Notes: generated by a model from the letters alone, not told the origin. A stretch of DNA of 56,279 bases from Mesorhizobium sp. (GCA_004020645.1 SAQL01000038.1:1-56279); one strand, 5' to 3'. Shown: positions 1 through 8,465, numbered from the stretch's first letter. Numbers and translations: made by a program.

Positions 1-251
1 ACATAGTCGGCGTGGCCGGGGCAGTCGACATGGGCATAGTGGCGGTTGGCCGTCTCGTATTCGACATGCGCCGTCGAGATGGTGATGCCGCGCGCCTTCT
101 CCTCAGGCGCCGCATCGATCTGGTCGTAGCGCTTGTATTCGCCAAAATACTTGGTGATCGCCGCCGTCAGCGACGTCTTGCCATGATCGACGTGGCCAAT
201 CGTGCCAATGTTCACATGAGGCTTTGTACGCTCGAATTTACCTTTTGCCAT
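1..251 (-). CDS. tuf: Elongation factor Tu, N-terminal part (runs off the window)
   Basis: The first about 83 codons of EF-Tu read on the minus strand, starting with MAKGKFERTKPHVNIGTIGH. The G1/P-loop GHVDHGKT and the G3 motif DCPGH are both visible, so this is the GTP-binding domain that delivers aminoacyl-tRNA to the ribosome. The ATG at 251 is preceded by an AAGGAAAGAG ribosome-binding site. The rest of the gene lies before position 1. Assignment is certain; only completeness is unknown. Confidence 0.97.
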   Translation of the reverse strand, partial: MAKGKFERTKPHVNIGTIGHVDHGKTSLTAAITKYFGEYKRYDQIDAAPEEKARGITISTAHVEYETANRHYAHVDCPGHADY

Positions 252-556
252 AGTCTCTTTCCTTGGACGGCCTGGACCTTCAGTTCAGTCGAATGCGGGG
301 CGATTAGCGACTGCGGCCGAAAAACACAAGTGCCTTGTGGCCGGGGCTTTCTCACCCGGTCTGAACCCATGATCCGGTTTTCGGGGATGTGGCGCGGATA
401 TAGGAACGAACAAGAAGGAATGGAATGGCAGGAGATAGGTTCCGCGGGTACCGGCATTCAGCGGGTGGACATCGCCGCTCCCGCCTGTCCGCTTGCCGGA
501 TTTACAGCCGGATCTGGCCCATTGCCGGTGTGACGCCGGTCTGATTTCCTGATCCG
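252..556. other. Intergenic region between tuf and a divergent transporter gene
   Basis: About 305 bases with no convincing gene. The part next to 251 is the tuf leader and ribosome-binding site. Open frames here are shadows without family signal. No tRNA, clear terminator or operator was recognised. Confidence 0.5.
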
Positions 557-1444
557 ATGCATTTCATTCCGATCGCCATCCGCGGCCCGCTGTTCATGAT
601 CCTCTCGACCGGGTCCTATGTCGCCAACGACACCATGTTGAAGCTCGCCACGGTGGGGCTGCCGCCCTATGAAGTGCTGTTTCTGCGCGGGACGGCGGCA
701 ACGCTTTGGGGCATCCCGTTGCTGTTTGCGCTGGGCTACGCCAAGCAGATCCCGCTGATCCTCGACAGGAGAGTGTTGCAAAGAAACCTGCTCGAGCTGG
801 CGGCAATCCTTTGCTACGTGGTGGCGCTCGCCAACATGCAGATCGCCGATTCGACCGCCCTGGGGCAGATCACTCCCCTGCTCATGCTGATTGGCTCCGC
901 TGTCTTGTTCGGCGAACGGATCGGGGGCCTGCGCATGGCGCTGATCGGGCTCGGCTTCATCGGCGCGGTGATGGTGGCGCAGCCGACCATGCAGGGCATC
1001 TCGGTCTACGCCTTGCTGGCGCTCGGCAACGCGGCATTCGCCGCTGCGCGCGATCTCGCCGGGCGCCGGGTCGCCGCCGACGTGCCTGGAATGATCGTCG
1101 CAATTTCTGCAGTGGTGGTGGTGCTGGTCGGCTCAGGTGTCGCGCATCTGATGTCCGAGCGTTGGGTGACGCCGGAGACGCATCATTTGCTGCTTATGGC
1201 CGGGGCCGGATTGTTCCTGATCTTCGGCCACTTCTTCATCTTCATGGCCTATCGCGCCGGGCCAACCGGGGTGGTGGCGCCGTTCTACTACTGCTTCACC
1301 GTCTGGGCGGTCATTTCGGGGCTGGTGGTGTTCCAGCAATTGCCGAACGCGCTGGCGATCAGCGGCATCCTGCTGGTGGTGGCCAGCGGGCTGACCATCG
1401 TGTCGCTCGACGAGCGTAGGCGCCGGCTGACCGTCGTCGCATAA
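557..1444 (+). CDS. DMT-superfamily (EamA) inner-membrane transporter
   Basis: A 295-residue, almost entirely hydrophobic protein with about ten predicted membrane segments in two repeated halves, the layout of EamA/RhaT drug-metabolite transporters. The N-terminal half has the typical reading around residues 13-45 (STGSYVANDTMLKL, then FLRGTAA), and the second half repeats a GHFFIFMAYR helix near residue 220. The C-terminus ends in a short basic tail, as in most family members. The ATG at 557 is taken because the first membrane segment begins at once; there is no strong ribosome-binding site. The substrate cannot be told from sequence; exporters of amino acids or metabolites are common in the family. 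No partner gene is adjacent. Confidence 0.85.
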   Translation: MHFIPIAIRGPLFMILSTGSYVANDTMLKLATVGLPPYEVLFLRGTAATLWGIPLLFALGYAKQIPLILDRRVLQRNLLELAAILCYVVALANMQIADSTALGQITPLLMLIGSAVLFGERIGGLRMALIGLGFIGAVMVAQPTMQGISVYALLALGNAAFAAARDLAGRRVAADVPGMIVAISAVVVVLVGSGVAHLMSERWVTPETHHLLLMAGAGLFLIFGHFFIFMAYRAGPTGVVAPFYYCFTVWAVISGLVVFQQLPNALAISGILLVVASGLTIVSLDERRRRLTVVA

Positions 1445-1522
1445 TTTGGGCAGTGGTGACCAAAACAACGGTTACACCACAAATTTCAACTTGGCCGCTG
1501 CCCGCAAAAAATGGAGAAACCT

Positions 1523-1957
1523 GTGACAAGCCAGGAGAACGTCGGCAACCGCATGCTTGCCGGAAAATGCCTGTGCGGCGCCGTGCAATACGCGGTGGCC
1601 GACGAGTTCATCTACGCCGCCAACTGCCACTGCTCGAACTGCCGGCGCACCACCGGTTCGGCCTTCAAGCCGTTTGCCGGCATCGAGCGTGAGAGACTGA
1701 GCCTGACCAAGGGCGAGGACAACCTCCTGATCTTTGGCGAGGAAACCGGCCACGACGTGCACTGCAAGACCTGCGGCTCATTGCTCTATTCGGTCGTCCG
1801 CGACGGCGCGTTCGTGCACGTCGCCATGGGAACCCTCGTCGACGAGCCGACCATCCGCGCGACCCAGCACATCTTTGTCGGCTCCAAGGCGAAGTGGTTC
1901 ACGATCGCCGACGACCTGCCTCAACATGAAGAGCATGTCGCCGGAGGCGCCGACTGA
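1523..1957 (+). CDS. GFA-family zinc-binding protein (glutathione-dependent formaldehyde-activating enzyme fold)
   Basis: About 144 residues with the zinc-ligand pattern of the GFA/CENP-V family: CLCG near the N-terminus, then CHCSNCRR, then CKTCGS in the middle. The family prototype handles the glutathione adduct of formaldehyde, but most members, including this one, have no assigned substrate. The start chosen is GTG 1523, because GGAG sits six bases before it; an in-frame ATG at 1511 and an ATG at 1553 (MLAGKCLCG) are alternatives. It stands alone between a transporter and two tRNA genes. A second, more distant GFA protein occurs at 25755-26123. Confidence 0.85.
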   Translation: MTSQENVGNRMLAGKCLCGAVQYAVADEFIYAANCHCSNCRRTTGSAFKPFAGIERERLSLTKGEDNLLIFGEETGHDVHCKTCGSLLYSVVRDGAFVHVAMGTLVDEPTIRATQHIFVGSKAKWFTIADDLPQHEEHVAGGAD

Positions 1958-2080
1958 AGACCTAGCGATGTCGATGGCGGCATTGCCGCTCAGGCACTAC
2001 AGAACCGCCACAGACGGTGACACGCAGCGACACGGCGCATTTCAAGGAAGTTATTTTCGATAATGGTTCAACAGCATGCT

Positions 2081-2154
2081 TGGAGCGGGTAGCGGGAATC
2101 GAACCCGCATATTCAGCTTGGAAGGCTGCTGCTCTACCACTGAGCTATACCCGC
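2081..2154 (-). tRNA. tRNA-Gly (anticodon TCC)
   Basis: A complete 74-base cloverleaf on the minus strand: acceptor GCGGGTA, D-arm with AGCTCAGTGGTAGAGC, anticodon loop CTTCCAA, T-arm with GGTTCGATTCC, and an encoded CCA end. It decodes GGA/GGG glycine codons. Confidence 0.96.
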
Positions 2155-2225
2155 GCCTTTCACCCGAAAACCGCTATGCACTTTTCGGTCCGATGCTTTG
2201 CGTTTCAGGGCTTCCGGGCCGGCAG

Positions 2226-2310
2226 TGGTGGAGAGGGTTGGATTTGAACCAACGTAGGCATAGCCAACGGATTTACAGTCCGTCCCCTTTAACCACTCGG
2301 GCACCTCTCC
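2226..2310 (-). tRNA. tRNA-Tyr (anticodon GTA)
   Basis: An 85-base class II tRNA on the minus strand with a long variable arm, anticodon loop CTGTAAA, T-arm GGTTCGAATCC and encoded CCA. It lies 71 bases upstream of tRNA-Gly in the same direction, so the two are probably one transcript. Confidence 0.96.
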
Positions 2311-2510
2311 AGTCTGCCGCCGGAGCCATGCAACGAGGCATCGACGCGTCGCGACCGCGTGAGCAGCCCTTCGCGAAGCGTCTTATGGCGGCAGCGCCCA
2401 AAACTGTCAACCGCAACGTCCCGGCAAAACGCGCTGAATTTGATACCTCGCCCGACAAGCAGGTTCTGCGGCTGTATCCATAGACAGACGACACGGCTAT
2501 AGAACCGGCC

Positions 2511-3359
2511 ATGAGCAACGACAACAAGCCCAAGACCCCGAAAGACACCCACTACGCCAAGCTGCGCCGTGCGCATCGCGACGAGAAAAGCGGCGGCGCG
2601 CCGGCGTTCAGGCCGCGCCGGCCGGTGCCGCCAGGAGAGACCGCCGCGGACGGCCTGGTGCGGCTTTACGGCCTGCACACGGTGCGGGCGGCACTCGACA
2701 ATCCGCGCCGGCGGATCAAGAAGATGCTGGTGACGCGCAACGCCGCCGAGCGGCTGGCGATTGCCGACCTCGCCGCCCTGCCCTTTGAGACAGAGATGGT
2801 CGAGCCGAAAGACATCGACAAGGTCACCGGCTCCGATGCCGTGCATCAGGGCGTGCTGATCGAAGCCGAGCCGCTGAAGCCGAAGCGCCTCGATGCGCTC
2901 GGCGATACAACGCTGGTGCTGGTCCTCGACCAGGTCACCGACCCGCACAATGTCGGCGCGATCCTGCGCTCGGCGGTCGCCTTCGGCGCCGGCGCGCTGA
3001 TCACCACGGCGCGCCACAGCCCGCATGAATCCGGCGTGCTGGCAAAGTCGGCCTCCGGCGCGCTGGAGCATATCGACCAGATCGAGGTGAAGAACCTCGC
3101 CGACGCGCTCGGCCAGCTGCACGAGGCCGGCTTCCAGACCATCGGCCTCGATTCGGACGGACCGGCGGAACTCGAGAAGAGTTTTTCGGGAGAAAAGATC
3201 GCATTGGTGCTGGGCGCCGAGGGCAAGGGCCTCCGCCAGAAGACCCGCGAGACGGTGACGACGCTCGCCCGGCTCGACATGCCCGGCGCCATCCGCTCGC
3301 TGAACGTGTCGAACGCCGCGGCGGTGAGCCTTTATGCGGCGAGGAAGTTTTTGGGTTAG
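2511..3359 (+). CDS. rlmB: 23S rRNA (guanosine-2'-O-)-methyltransferase, SpoU/TrmH family
   Basis: A 282-residue SPOUT methyltransferase. A basic N-terminal tail (about 55 residues) is followed by the SpoU substrate-binding domain starting LVRLYGLHTVRAAL, then the SAM-binding knot. The knot motifs are visible: LDQVTDPHNVGAILRSA around residue 142 (motif 1), LVLGAEGKGL near residue 233 (motif 2), and IRSLNVSNAAAVSLY near the end (motif 3). The family methylates G2251 of 23S rRNA in the peptidyl-transferase centre. The final codons lie in a long inverted repeat shared with the convergent gene. Confidence 0.93.
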   Translation: MSNDNKPKTPKDTHYAKLRRAHRDEKSGGAPAFRPRRPVPPGETAADGLVRLYGLHTVRAALDNPRRRIKKMLVTRNAAERLAIADLAALPFETEMVEPKDIDKVTGSDAVHQGVLIEAEPLKPKRLDALGDTTLVLVLDQVTDPHNVGAILRSAVAFGAGALITTARHSPHESGVLAKSASGALEHIDQIEVKNLADALGQLHEAGFQTIGLDSDGPAELEKSFSGEKIALVLGAEGKGLRQKTRETVTTLARLDMPGAIRSLNVSNAAAVSLYAARKFLG

Positions 3360-3468
3360 GGGAGTAGGGGAGTAGGGGAGTAGGGATACGCAAGTTTTGT
3401 CAGATGCCTTGAATAAACCTGCCTTACTGCCTTACTGCCTTACCCCTACTCCCCTACTCCCCTAACCC
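3353..3468. repeat. 26-bp perfect inverted repeat built of GGGGAGTA units
   Basis: The left arm (3353-3378) is GGGTTA plus GGGGAGTA units and the right arm (3443-3468) is its exact reverse complement. The spacer also carries three CTTACTGC-like 8-bp units. The left arm contains the last codons and stop of rlmB, and the right arm those of the convergent reductase gene. It can fold in both transcripts and may act as a bidirectional terminator. Confidence 0.9.
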
Positions 3469-4341
3469 ATGTCCCGCCATTCGCTCCAGCGCCCTGACCA
3501 GCGCCGAGTGATCCTCCTTGGCGCCACCGTTGGCCGCGCAGGAGTTGAACAATTGCTGCGTCGTCGAGGTATTGGGCAGCGCGACGCCAAGCGCTTTTGC
3601 CCCTTCCAGGGCGAGATTAAGATCCTTCTGGTGCAGCTCGATGCGAAAGCCCGGCGCGAAGCTGCGCTTGATCATGCGCTCGCCATGCACTTCGAGGATG
3701 CGCGAGGCCGCCAGCCCGCCCATCAGCGCTTGTCGCACCTTGGCCGGATCGGCGCCGGCTTTCGATGCGAAAACAAGGGCTTCGGCGACCGCTTCAATGG
3801 TCAACGCAACGACGATCTGGTTGGCGACCTTGGTGGTCTGGCCGACACCGTTGGGGCCGACCAGCGTGATGTTCTTGCCCATTTTTTCGAACACCGGCCT
3901 GGCGCGCTCGAAGGCCTTTTCCTCGCCGCCGACCATGATGGTCAGCGACGCGGCCTTGGCGCCGACCTCGCCGCCCGACACCGGCGCATCGAGATAATCG
4001 CAGCCGAGGTCGTTGATCTTCTTGGCGAATTCCTTCGTTTTGATCGGCGAGATCGAGCTCATGTCGATAACCAGCTTGCCCGCGGTCAAACCCGAGGCGA
4101 CACCGTTTTCGCCAAACAGCACGTCGGCCACCTCAGGCGTGTCGGGAACCATGGTGATGATGATGTCGACGGCACGTGCCACGGCGTGATGGCCGGTGAC
4201 GGTCTTCAGACCCTTGGCGACGAGATCGGCCGGCGGTTTCGAGCGATGGTCGCTGGCGACGACGGTGTAGCCGGCGTCGAGAAGATGCCCCGCCATCGGC
4301 GCGCCCATGATGCCGAGGCCTATGAAACCGATGGTGTCCAT
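3454..4341 (-). CDS. glxR: Tartronate semialdehyde reductase (2-hydroxy-3-oxopropionate reductase)
   Basis: A 295-residue beta-hydroxyacid dehydrogenase. The N-terminal Rossmann fold shows GFIGLGIMGAPMA (residues 5-17), the substrate motif DAPVSGG lies at 118-124, and the catalytic lysine is K171 in GVGQTTKVANQ. The enzyme reduces tartronate semialdehyde to D-glycerate with NAD(P)H. It follows hyi and gcl on the same strand, which supports this role over 3-hydroxyisobutyrate dehydrogenase, a close paralogue. The last residues GLGE and the stop are encoded inside the GGGGAGTA inverted repeat. Either garR or glxR naming would fit. Confidence 0.88.
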   Translation of the reverse strand: MDTIGFIGLGIMGAPMAGHLLDAGYTVVASDHRSKPPADLVAKGLKTVTGHHAVARAVDIIITMVPDTPEVADVLFGENGVASGLTAGKLVIDMSSISPIKTKEFAKKINDLGCDYLDAPVSGGEVGAKAASLTIMVGGEEKAFERARPVFEKMGKNITLVGPNGVGQTTKVANQIVVALTIEAVAEALVFASKAGADPAKVRQALMGGLAASRILEVHGERMIKRSFAPGFRIELHQKDLNLALEGAKALGVALPNTSTTQQLFNSCAANGGAKEDHSALVRALERMAGHGLGE

Positions 4342-4384
4342 TGATTATCTCCCTGGTATTTTCCTTGTTAAGGCCGCGTTCCTT

Positions 4385-4548
4385 CGCGCCCCCCTCTGGC
4401 CTGCCGGCCATCTCCCCCACAAGGAGGGAGATTGGATGTCACCGCCGCTTTCGCCAATTTTCGAGGTTTAGAAAGTTACAAGCCGACGCCGAAACTGCCA
4501 ATCTCCCCACCCGTGGGGGAGATGGCCGGCAGGCCAGAGGGGGGCGCG
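4385..4548. repeat. Large inverted repeat (51-bp arms) within the glyoxylate operon
   Basis: Arms at 4385-4435 and 4498-4548 are reverse complements at 47 of 51 positions; the four mismatches cluster near the CCCCCAC part. The core reads CTGGCCTGCCGGCCATCTCC. The 62-base interior has no gene. The size, nearly perfect arms and position between hyi and glxR suggest a non-autonomous rhizobial palindromic element now transcribed with the operon. Confidence 0.85.
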
Positions 4549-4578
4549 ACGGAACTCGACGTCAATAAACCTTGACCC

Positions 4579-5376
4579 CTACGCCACCGCATTGCCCTGC
4601 CCGGCAAACTCCCGGAACCAGCCCAGCCCGGCTTCCGTCGAAACCTTCGGCTTGTACTCCGCACCGATCCAGCCGGTATAGCCGATGCGGTCGATGTGGC
4701 TGTACAGAAAAGGAAAATTGATCTCGCCCGTCCCCGGCTCATGACGGCCGGGATTGTCCGCAAGCTGGATATGCGCGATGCGGCCGAGGTTTGCCTCGAT
4801 GGTGCGGGCGAGATCCCCCTCCATGATCTGCATGTGATAGATGTCGTATTGCAGGAACAGGTTCTTCGAGCCGACGCGGTCGATGAGCGCCAGGGCCTGG
4901 TCCGAATAGTTCAGGAAGAAGCCCGGAATGTCGCGCGTGTTGATCGGCTCGATCAACAGCCTGATGCCGGCCTGCGCCAGCTTCTCAGCTGCGAAAGCCA
5001 GGTTTTCGGCGAAGACATCTTCCAGCACTGAACGCTCGACGCCTCGCGGCGCGATGCCGGCGAGGCAGTTGACCTGTTCGCAGCCCAGCGCATGCGCGTA
5101 GGTGATCGCCTTGGCGACGCCTTGCCGAAACTCGGGAACACGATCCGGCAACACCGCAATGCCGCGCTCGCCCTTGCCCCAATCGCCGGCCGGCAGGTTG
5201 AACAGCACCTGCGTCAGGCCATTCTTCTTCAGCCGCGCCGCCACGACATCGGGCGCATGGTCATAAGGGCCGATATATTCGACACCCCTGAAGCCGACGC
5301 CAGCGGCGGCATCGAAGCGATCGAGGAAATCGTGCTCGCCAAAGAGCATCGAGAGATTGGCTGAAAAACGCGGCAT
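4579..5376 (-). CDS. hyi: Hydroxypyruvate isomerase
   Basis: A 265-residue xylose-isomerase-like TIM barrel, the usual length for Hyi. It begins MPRFSANLSMLFGE, carries the metal-site segment LLIEPINTRDIPGF in the middle and HIQLADNPGRHEPGTGE later, all typical of the family. The reaction interconverts hydroxypyruvate and tartronate semialdehyde. The start at 5376 has an AAGGAG ribosome-binding site; the upstream in-frame extension to 5520 lacks family character. It sits between gcl and the reductase gene on one strand, forming the glyoxylate-to-glycerate pathway. Confidence 0.93.
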   Translation of the reverse strand: MPRFSANLSMLFGEHDFLDRFDAAAGVGFRGVEYIGPYDHAPDVVAARLKKNGLTQVLFNLPAGDWGKGERGIAVLPDRVPEFRQGVAKAITYAHALGCEQVNCLAGIAPRGVERSVLEDVFAENLAFAAEKLAQAGIRLLIEPINTRDIPGFFLNYSDQALALIDRVGSKNLFLQYDIYHMQIMEGDLARTIEANLGRIAHIQLADNPGRHEPGTGEINFPFLYSHIDRIGYTGWIGAEYKPKVSTEAGLGWFREFAGQGNAVA

Positions 5377-5485
5377 TCTTTTTTCTCCTTGTTTTCGCCC
5401 GGCCCAAGCTGTGGTGAGATTCAGGTCAGGCCGAGCCGGAGTCGAAGTCGGGCGCGAAGCGACCAAACCAAGAACCGGAGCGGAG

Positions 5486-5501
5486 CGTACTTTTGGGTAC
5501 G
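5486..5501. repeat. Short hairpin in the hyi-gcl spacer
   Basis: CGTAC, six bases, GTACG. The 190-base spacer between gcl and hyi otherwise holds no gene. The surrounding sequence (GGAGCG before, GTGAGCACCGG after) resembles dispersed Mesorhizobium intergenic repeats from memory; this was not tested. Confidence 0.35.
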
Positions 5502-5566
5502 TGAGCACCGGAAGTACCAAGAAACCGCCGTTTGCAGGCCGGAATCACCTGATTATCAGCACCAGC

Positions 5567-7348
5567 TTAATCAAGCATCACAATCGCCGTCGGCGCGTCT
5601 TCATGGTGTTCGGCAAGCTCCTCGAACTCCGTGATCTTGTCGATTTCCGTGCCCATCGAAATGTTGGTGACGCGCTCTAAGATGAATTCAAGCACGACGG
5701 GAACCTGGTGCTCCTTCATCAGGCGCTGCGCCTGCTTGAACGCGCCGGCGAATTCCTCCGGCCTGCGCACCCGGATCGCCTTGCAGCCCATGGCCTCGGC
5801 AGCAGCAACGTGGTCGACGCCATAGCCAGCCTCGGGATCGTCTTTGCGGTTGACGTTCTCGAAGGCGAGGCTGACCTCGAAATCCATCGAAAAGCCGCGC
5901 TGCGCCTGGCGGATCAGGCCGAGATAGGCGTTGTTCACGACGACGTGGATATAGGGCAATCTGTGCTGCGCGCCGACCGCCAGCTCCTCGATCATGAACT
6001 GGAAATCATAGTCGCCGGACAGCGCCACTATATTGCGGTGCGGATCGGCGGCGCGAACGCCAAGCGCTGCCGGCAGCGTCCAGCCGAGCGGACCGGCCTG
6101 GCCGCAATTGATCCAGTTGCGCGGCTTATAGACATGCAGGAACTGCGCGCCGGCGATCTGCGAAAGGCCGATCGTGGTGACATAGGTGGTGTCGCGGCCA
6201 AATGCCCTGTTCATCTCCTCATAGACGCGCTGCGGTTTCAGCGGCACCTGGTCGAAATGCGTCTTGCGCTTCATCGTCTTCTTGCGGCTCTGGCATTCCC
6301 TGGCCCAGCCCGACCAGTCGCGCAATTTCCGCGCCGTCTTCCATTCGGTGGCGACGTCGAGCAGCATTTTCAGTGCCGCACCGGCGTCGGAAACGATTCC
6401 GAGATCCGGCGCGAAGACGCGGCCTATCTGGGTCGGCTCGATGTCGACATGGATGAATTTTTTGCCCTTGGTGTAAACGTCGACCGAGCCGGTGTGGCGG
6501 TTGGCCCAGCGGTTGCCGATGCCGAAGACGAAGTCGGCTTCGAGCATCGTCGCATTGCCGTAGAGATGCGATGTCTGCAGCCCGCACATGCCAGCCATCA
6601 GCCGGTGGTCGTCGGGAATTGCGCCCCAGCCCATCAGCGTCGGGATCACGGGTACGCCGGTGACTTCGGCGAATTCGATCAGCAGATCCGAGGCATCGGC
6701 GTTGATGATGCCGCCGCCGGCAACGATGACAGGCTTTTCGGCGGCGTTGAGCATCGCCAAGGCTTTCTCGGCCTGGCTGCGTGACATTGCCGGCTTGAAC
6801 GGCACCAGCGGCTCATAGGCATCGATGTCGAACTCGATCTCGGCCAGTTGCACATCGACCGGCAGGTCGACGAGAACCGGCCCCGGCCGCGATGAGCGCA
6901 TCAGGTGGAACGCCTTCTGCAGCGCCATCGGCACCAGGTAGGGTTCCATGACGGTGGCCGCCCATTTGGCGACGGGCGCGGCAATGGCGGCAATGTCGAC
7001 GGCCTGGAAATCTTCCTTGTTGAGACGCGCCCGCGGCGCCTGGCCGGTGATGCAGAGGATTGGGATGGAATCGGCAGCGGCCGAATAGAGCCCGGTGATC
7101 ATGTCGGTCCCGGCCGGGCCCGAAGTGCCGATGCACAGGCCGATATTGCCTGATTTGGCGCGTGTATAGCCTTCGGCCATGTGCGAGGCCGCCTCGACAT
7201 GGCGTGCGAGGATATGGCGGATGGTGCCCCTCGCCTTCAACGCCGAATAGAACGGGTTGATCGCCGCACCCGGCACGCCGAAGGCGCAGGAAATGCCTTC
7301 CTTTTCGAGAACGAGAACCGCTGCGTCGACTGCGCGCATCCTGGCCAT
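5567..7348 (-). CDS. gcl: Glyoxylate carboligase (tartronate-semialdehyde synthase)
   Basis: A 593-residue thiamine-diphosphate enzyme that joins two glyoxylate molecules to tartronate semialdehyde with release of CO2. The three domains are in the usual order: PYR domain from residue 1, central FAD-type domain (VIVAGGGIINADAS), and PP domain with the ThDP/Mg motif starting GDYDFQF and ending VVNNAYLGL. At residue 51 the sequence is ARHVEAASHMAEG: valine replaces the glutamate nearly universal in ThDP enzymes, a known hallmark of glyoxylate carboligase, so the assignment is firm. ATG 7348 follows a GGAGG site; the GTG at 7360 overlaps that site and is rejected. First gene of the gcl-hyi-glxR run. 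Confidence 0.96.
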   Translation of the reverse strand: MARMRAVDAAVLVLEKEGISCAFGVPGAAINPFYSALKARGTIRHILARHVEAASHMAEGYTRAKSGNIGLCIGTSGPAGTDMITGLYSAAADSIPILCITGQAPRARLNKEDFQAVDIAAIAAPVAKWAATVMEPYLVPMALQKAFHLMRSSRPGPVLVDLPVDVQLAEIEFDIDAYEPLVPFKPAMSRSQAEKALAMLNAAEKPVIVAGGGIINADASDLLIEFAEVTGVPVIPTLMGWGAIPDDHRLMAGMCGLQTSHLYGNATMLEADFVFGIGNRWANRHTGSVDVYTKGKKFIHVDIEPTQIGRVFAPDLGIVSDAGAALKMLLDVATEWKTARKLRDWSGWARECQSRKKTMKRKTHFDQVPLKPQRVYEEMNRAFGRDTTYVTTIGLSQIAGAQFLHVYKPRNWINCGQAGPLGWTLPAALGVRAADPHRNIVALSGDYDFQFMIEELAVGAQHRLPYIHVVVNNAYLGLIRQAQRGFSMDFEVSLAFENVNRKDDPEAGYGVDHVAAAEAMGCKAIRVRRPEEFAGAFKQAQRLMKEHQVPVVLEFILERVTNISMGTEIDKITEFEELAEHHEDAPTAIVMLD

Positions 7349-7428
7349 GTCAGCCTCCACGGAATGTGTTGATGGCCGAGAATGCCAGTGTGCGGACTAT
7401 TTTTCAATTTTTTCAGAATATTTTTTCA

Positions 7429-7485
7429 TTTCTAAGAAACGGCGGCTACATCATGATTTTATTGAATTTTCAGTTTTCCATGAAA
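7429..7485. promoter_or_regulatory. Two TTTC-N3-GAAA palindromes between gcl and the IclR regulator
   Basis: TTTCTAAGAAA at 7429-7439 and TTTCCATGAAA at 7475-7485 share a TTTC-N3-GAAA core in an AT-rich 200-base divergent spacer. They are plausible operators for the divergently encoded IclR protein; this is inference from symmetry and position. Confidence 0.5.
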
Positions 7486-7550
7486 TTGACGCGGAAACTA
7501 GTGAAAAACTTTTTTATTGCGCATTTGGCAAAGTCGGCAAGAATGCCGCC

Positions 7551-8384
7551 ATGGAAACGACTGAAAAACGCCAGCGCGGGCGGCCGCGTGCCTTCCACGG
7601 TCCGTCCGACGCCGCTTCGGTGCAGTCGCTCGACCGGGCGCTGCGCATCCTGGCCATCGTCGCCGACGGCAGCGGTCTGTCGCTGAGCGAGATCGCCGCG
7701 CAGAGCGGCCTCCCCGCCTCCACCGCCTACCGCATGCTGACGACGCTGGAAAACCACGGCATGGTCGAATTCGACGGCACCGACCAGCTCTGGTCGATCG
7801 GCGTCGAGACTTATCGCATGGGCGCGGCGTTCCTGCGCCGCCGCAAACTCATCGACCGCGCCCGCACCGTCATGCAGGAACTTATGGAGAAGACCGGCGA
7901 GACCGCCAATCTCGGCGTCGCCGAGGACGATTGCGTCGTCTTCGTCAGCCAGGTCGAGACGCATCAGGCGATCCGCGCCTTCTTCCGGCCGGGCACGCGC
8001 AGTTCCTTCCATGCGTCGGGCATCGGCAAGGCGGTGCTGGCGCATCTCGAGCCGGAGCGCGTCGGCGCCATCCTGCGTCGGGCCGGGCTGGAGCGCTTCA
8101 CCGAAAAGACGCTGTCCGACATCTCGGCGCTGGCCCGCGATCTGTTGACGATCAAGCTGCGCGGCTGGTCGGTCGACGATGAGGAGCGGCACCCCGGCAT
8201 GCGCTGCGTGGCCGCCGCCATCTTCAACGAGTTCGGCGAGCCGATCGGCGGCGTGTCGGTTTCGGGACCGACGGTGCGGGTGACGCCGGAGCGACTGGCC
8301 GAGATCGGTCCGCTGGTGCACGATGCGGCAGCGGCGGTGACGAAGATGATCGGCGGCAGGACACCCCAAGGCCTGACGCCGTAA
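7551..8384 (+). CDS. IclR-family transcriptional regulator of the glyoxylate genes
   Basis: A 277-residue IclR protein. After a basic arm (KRQRGRPR) comes the winged helix-turn-helix (SVQSLDRALRIL, then LSEIAAQSGLPASTAYRML, residues about 23-65), followed by the GAF-like effector domain with FHASGIGKAVLAHL and the C-terminal GGVSVSGPTVR segment. ATG 7551 is chosen because upstream codons to 7257 lack family character and cross the AT-rich promoter. Divergent from gcl, so it most likely controls gcl-hyi-glxR in response to glyoxylate or a related acid, like AllR or the related regulator BhcR. The last codons (PQGLTP) lie in a repeat-like segment. Confidence 0.88.
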   Translation: METTEKRQRGRPRAFHGPSDAASVQSLDRALRILAIVADGSGLSLSEIAAQSGLPASTAYRMLTTLENHGMVEFDGTDQLWSIGVETYRMGAAFLRRRKLIDRARTVMQELMEKTGETANLGVAEDDCVVFVSQVETHQAIRAFFRPGTRSSFHASGIGKAVLAHLEPERVGAILRRAGLERFTEKTLSDISALARDLLTIKLRGWSVDDEERHPGMRCVAAAIFNEFGEPIGGVSVSGPTVRVTPERLAEIGPLVHDAAAAVTKMIGGRTPQGLTP

Positions 8385-8416
8385 GCGCGGGCGGGCAACC
8401 CTCCAGACAAAAGAAA

Positions 8417-8438
8417 AAGGGGCGGCGTGGTGCCCCTT
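8417..8438 (-). terminator. Terminator between iclR-type gene and BA14K gene
   Basis: Stem AAGGGGC / GCCCCTT with an 8-base loop. On the minus strand it is followed by TTTTTCTTTTG, so it best serves the BA14K gene; it may also stop the convergent regulator transcript. Confidence 0.75.
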
Positions 8439-8465
8439 CTTCCGGTTGCCTGAAACGGTCCTCTC

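Noticed and set aside
5708..6784. 358-codon plus-strand frame within gcl
   Set aside because: Antisense to a well-supported carboligase, rich in Arg/Ala/His with no domain.
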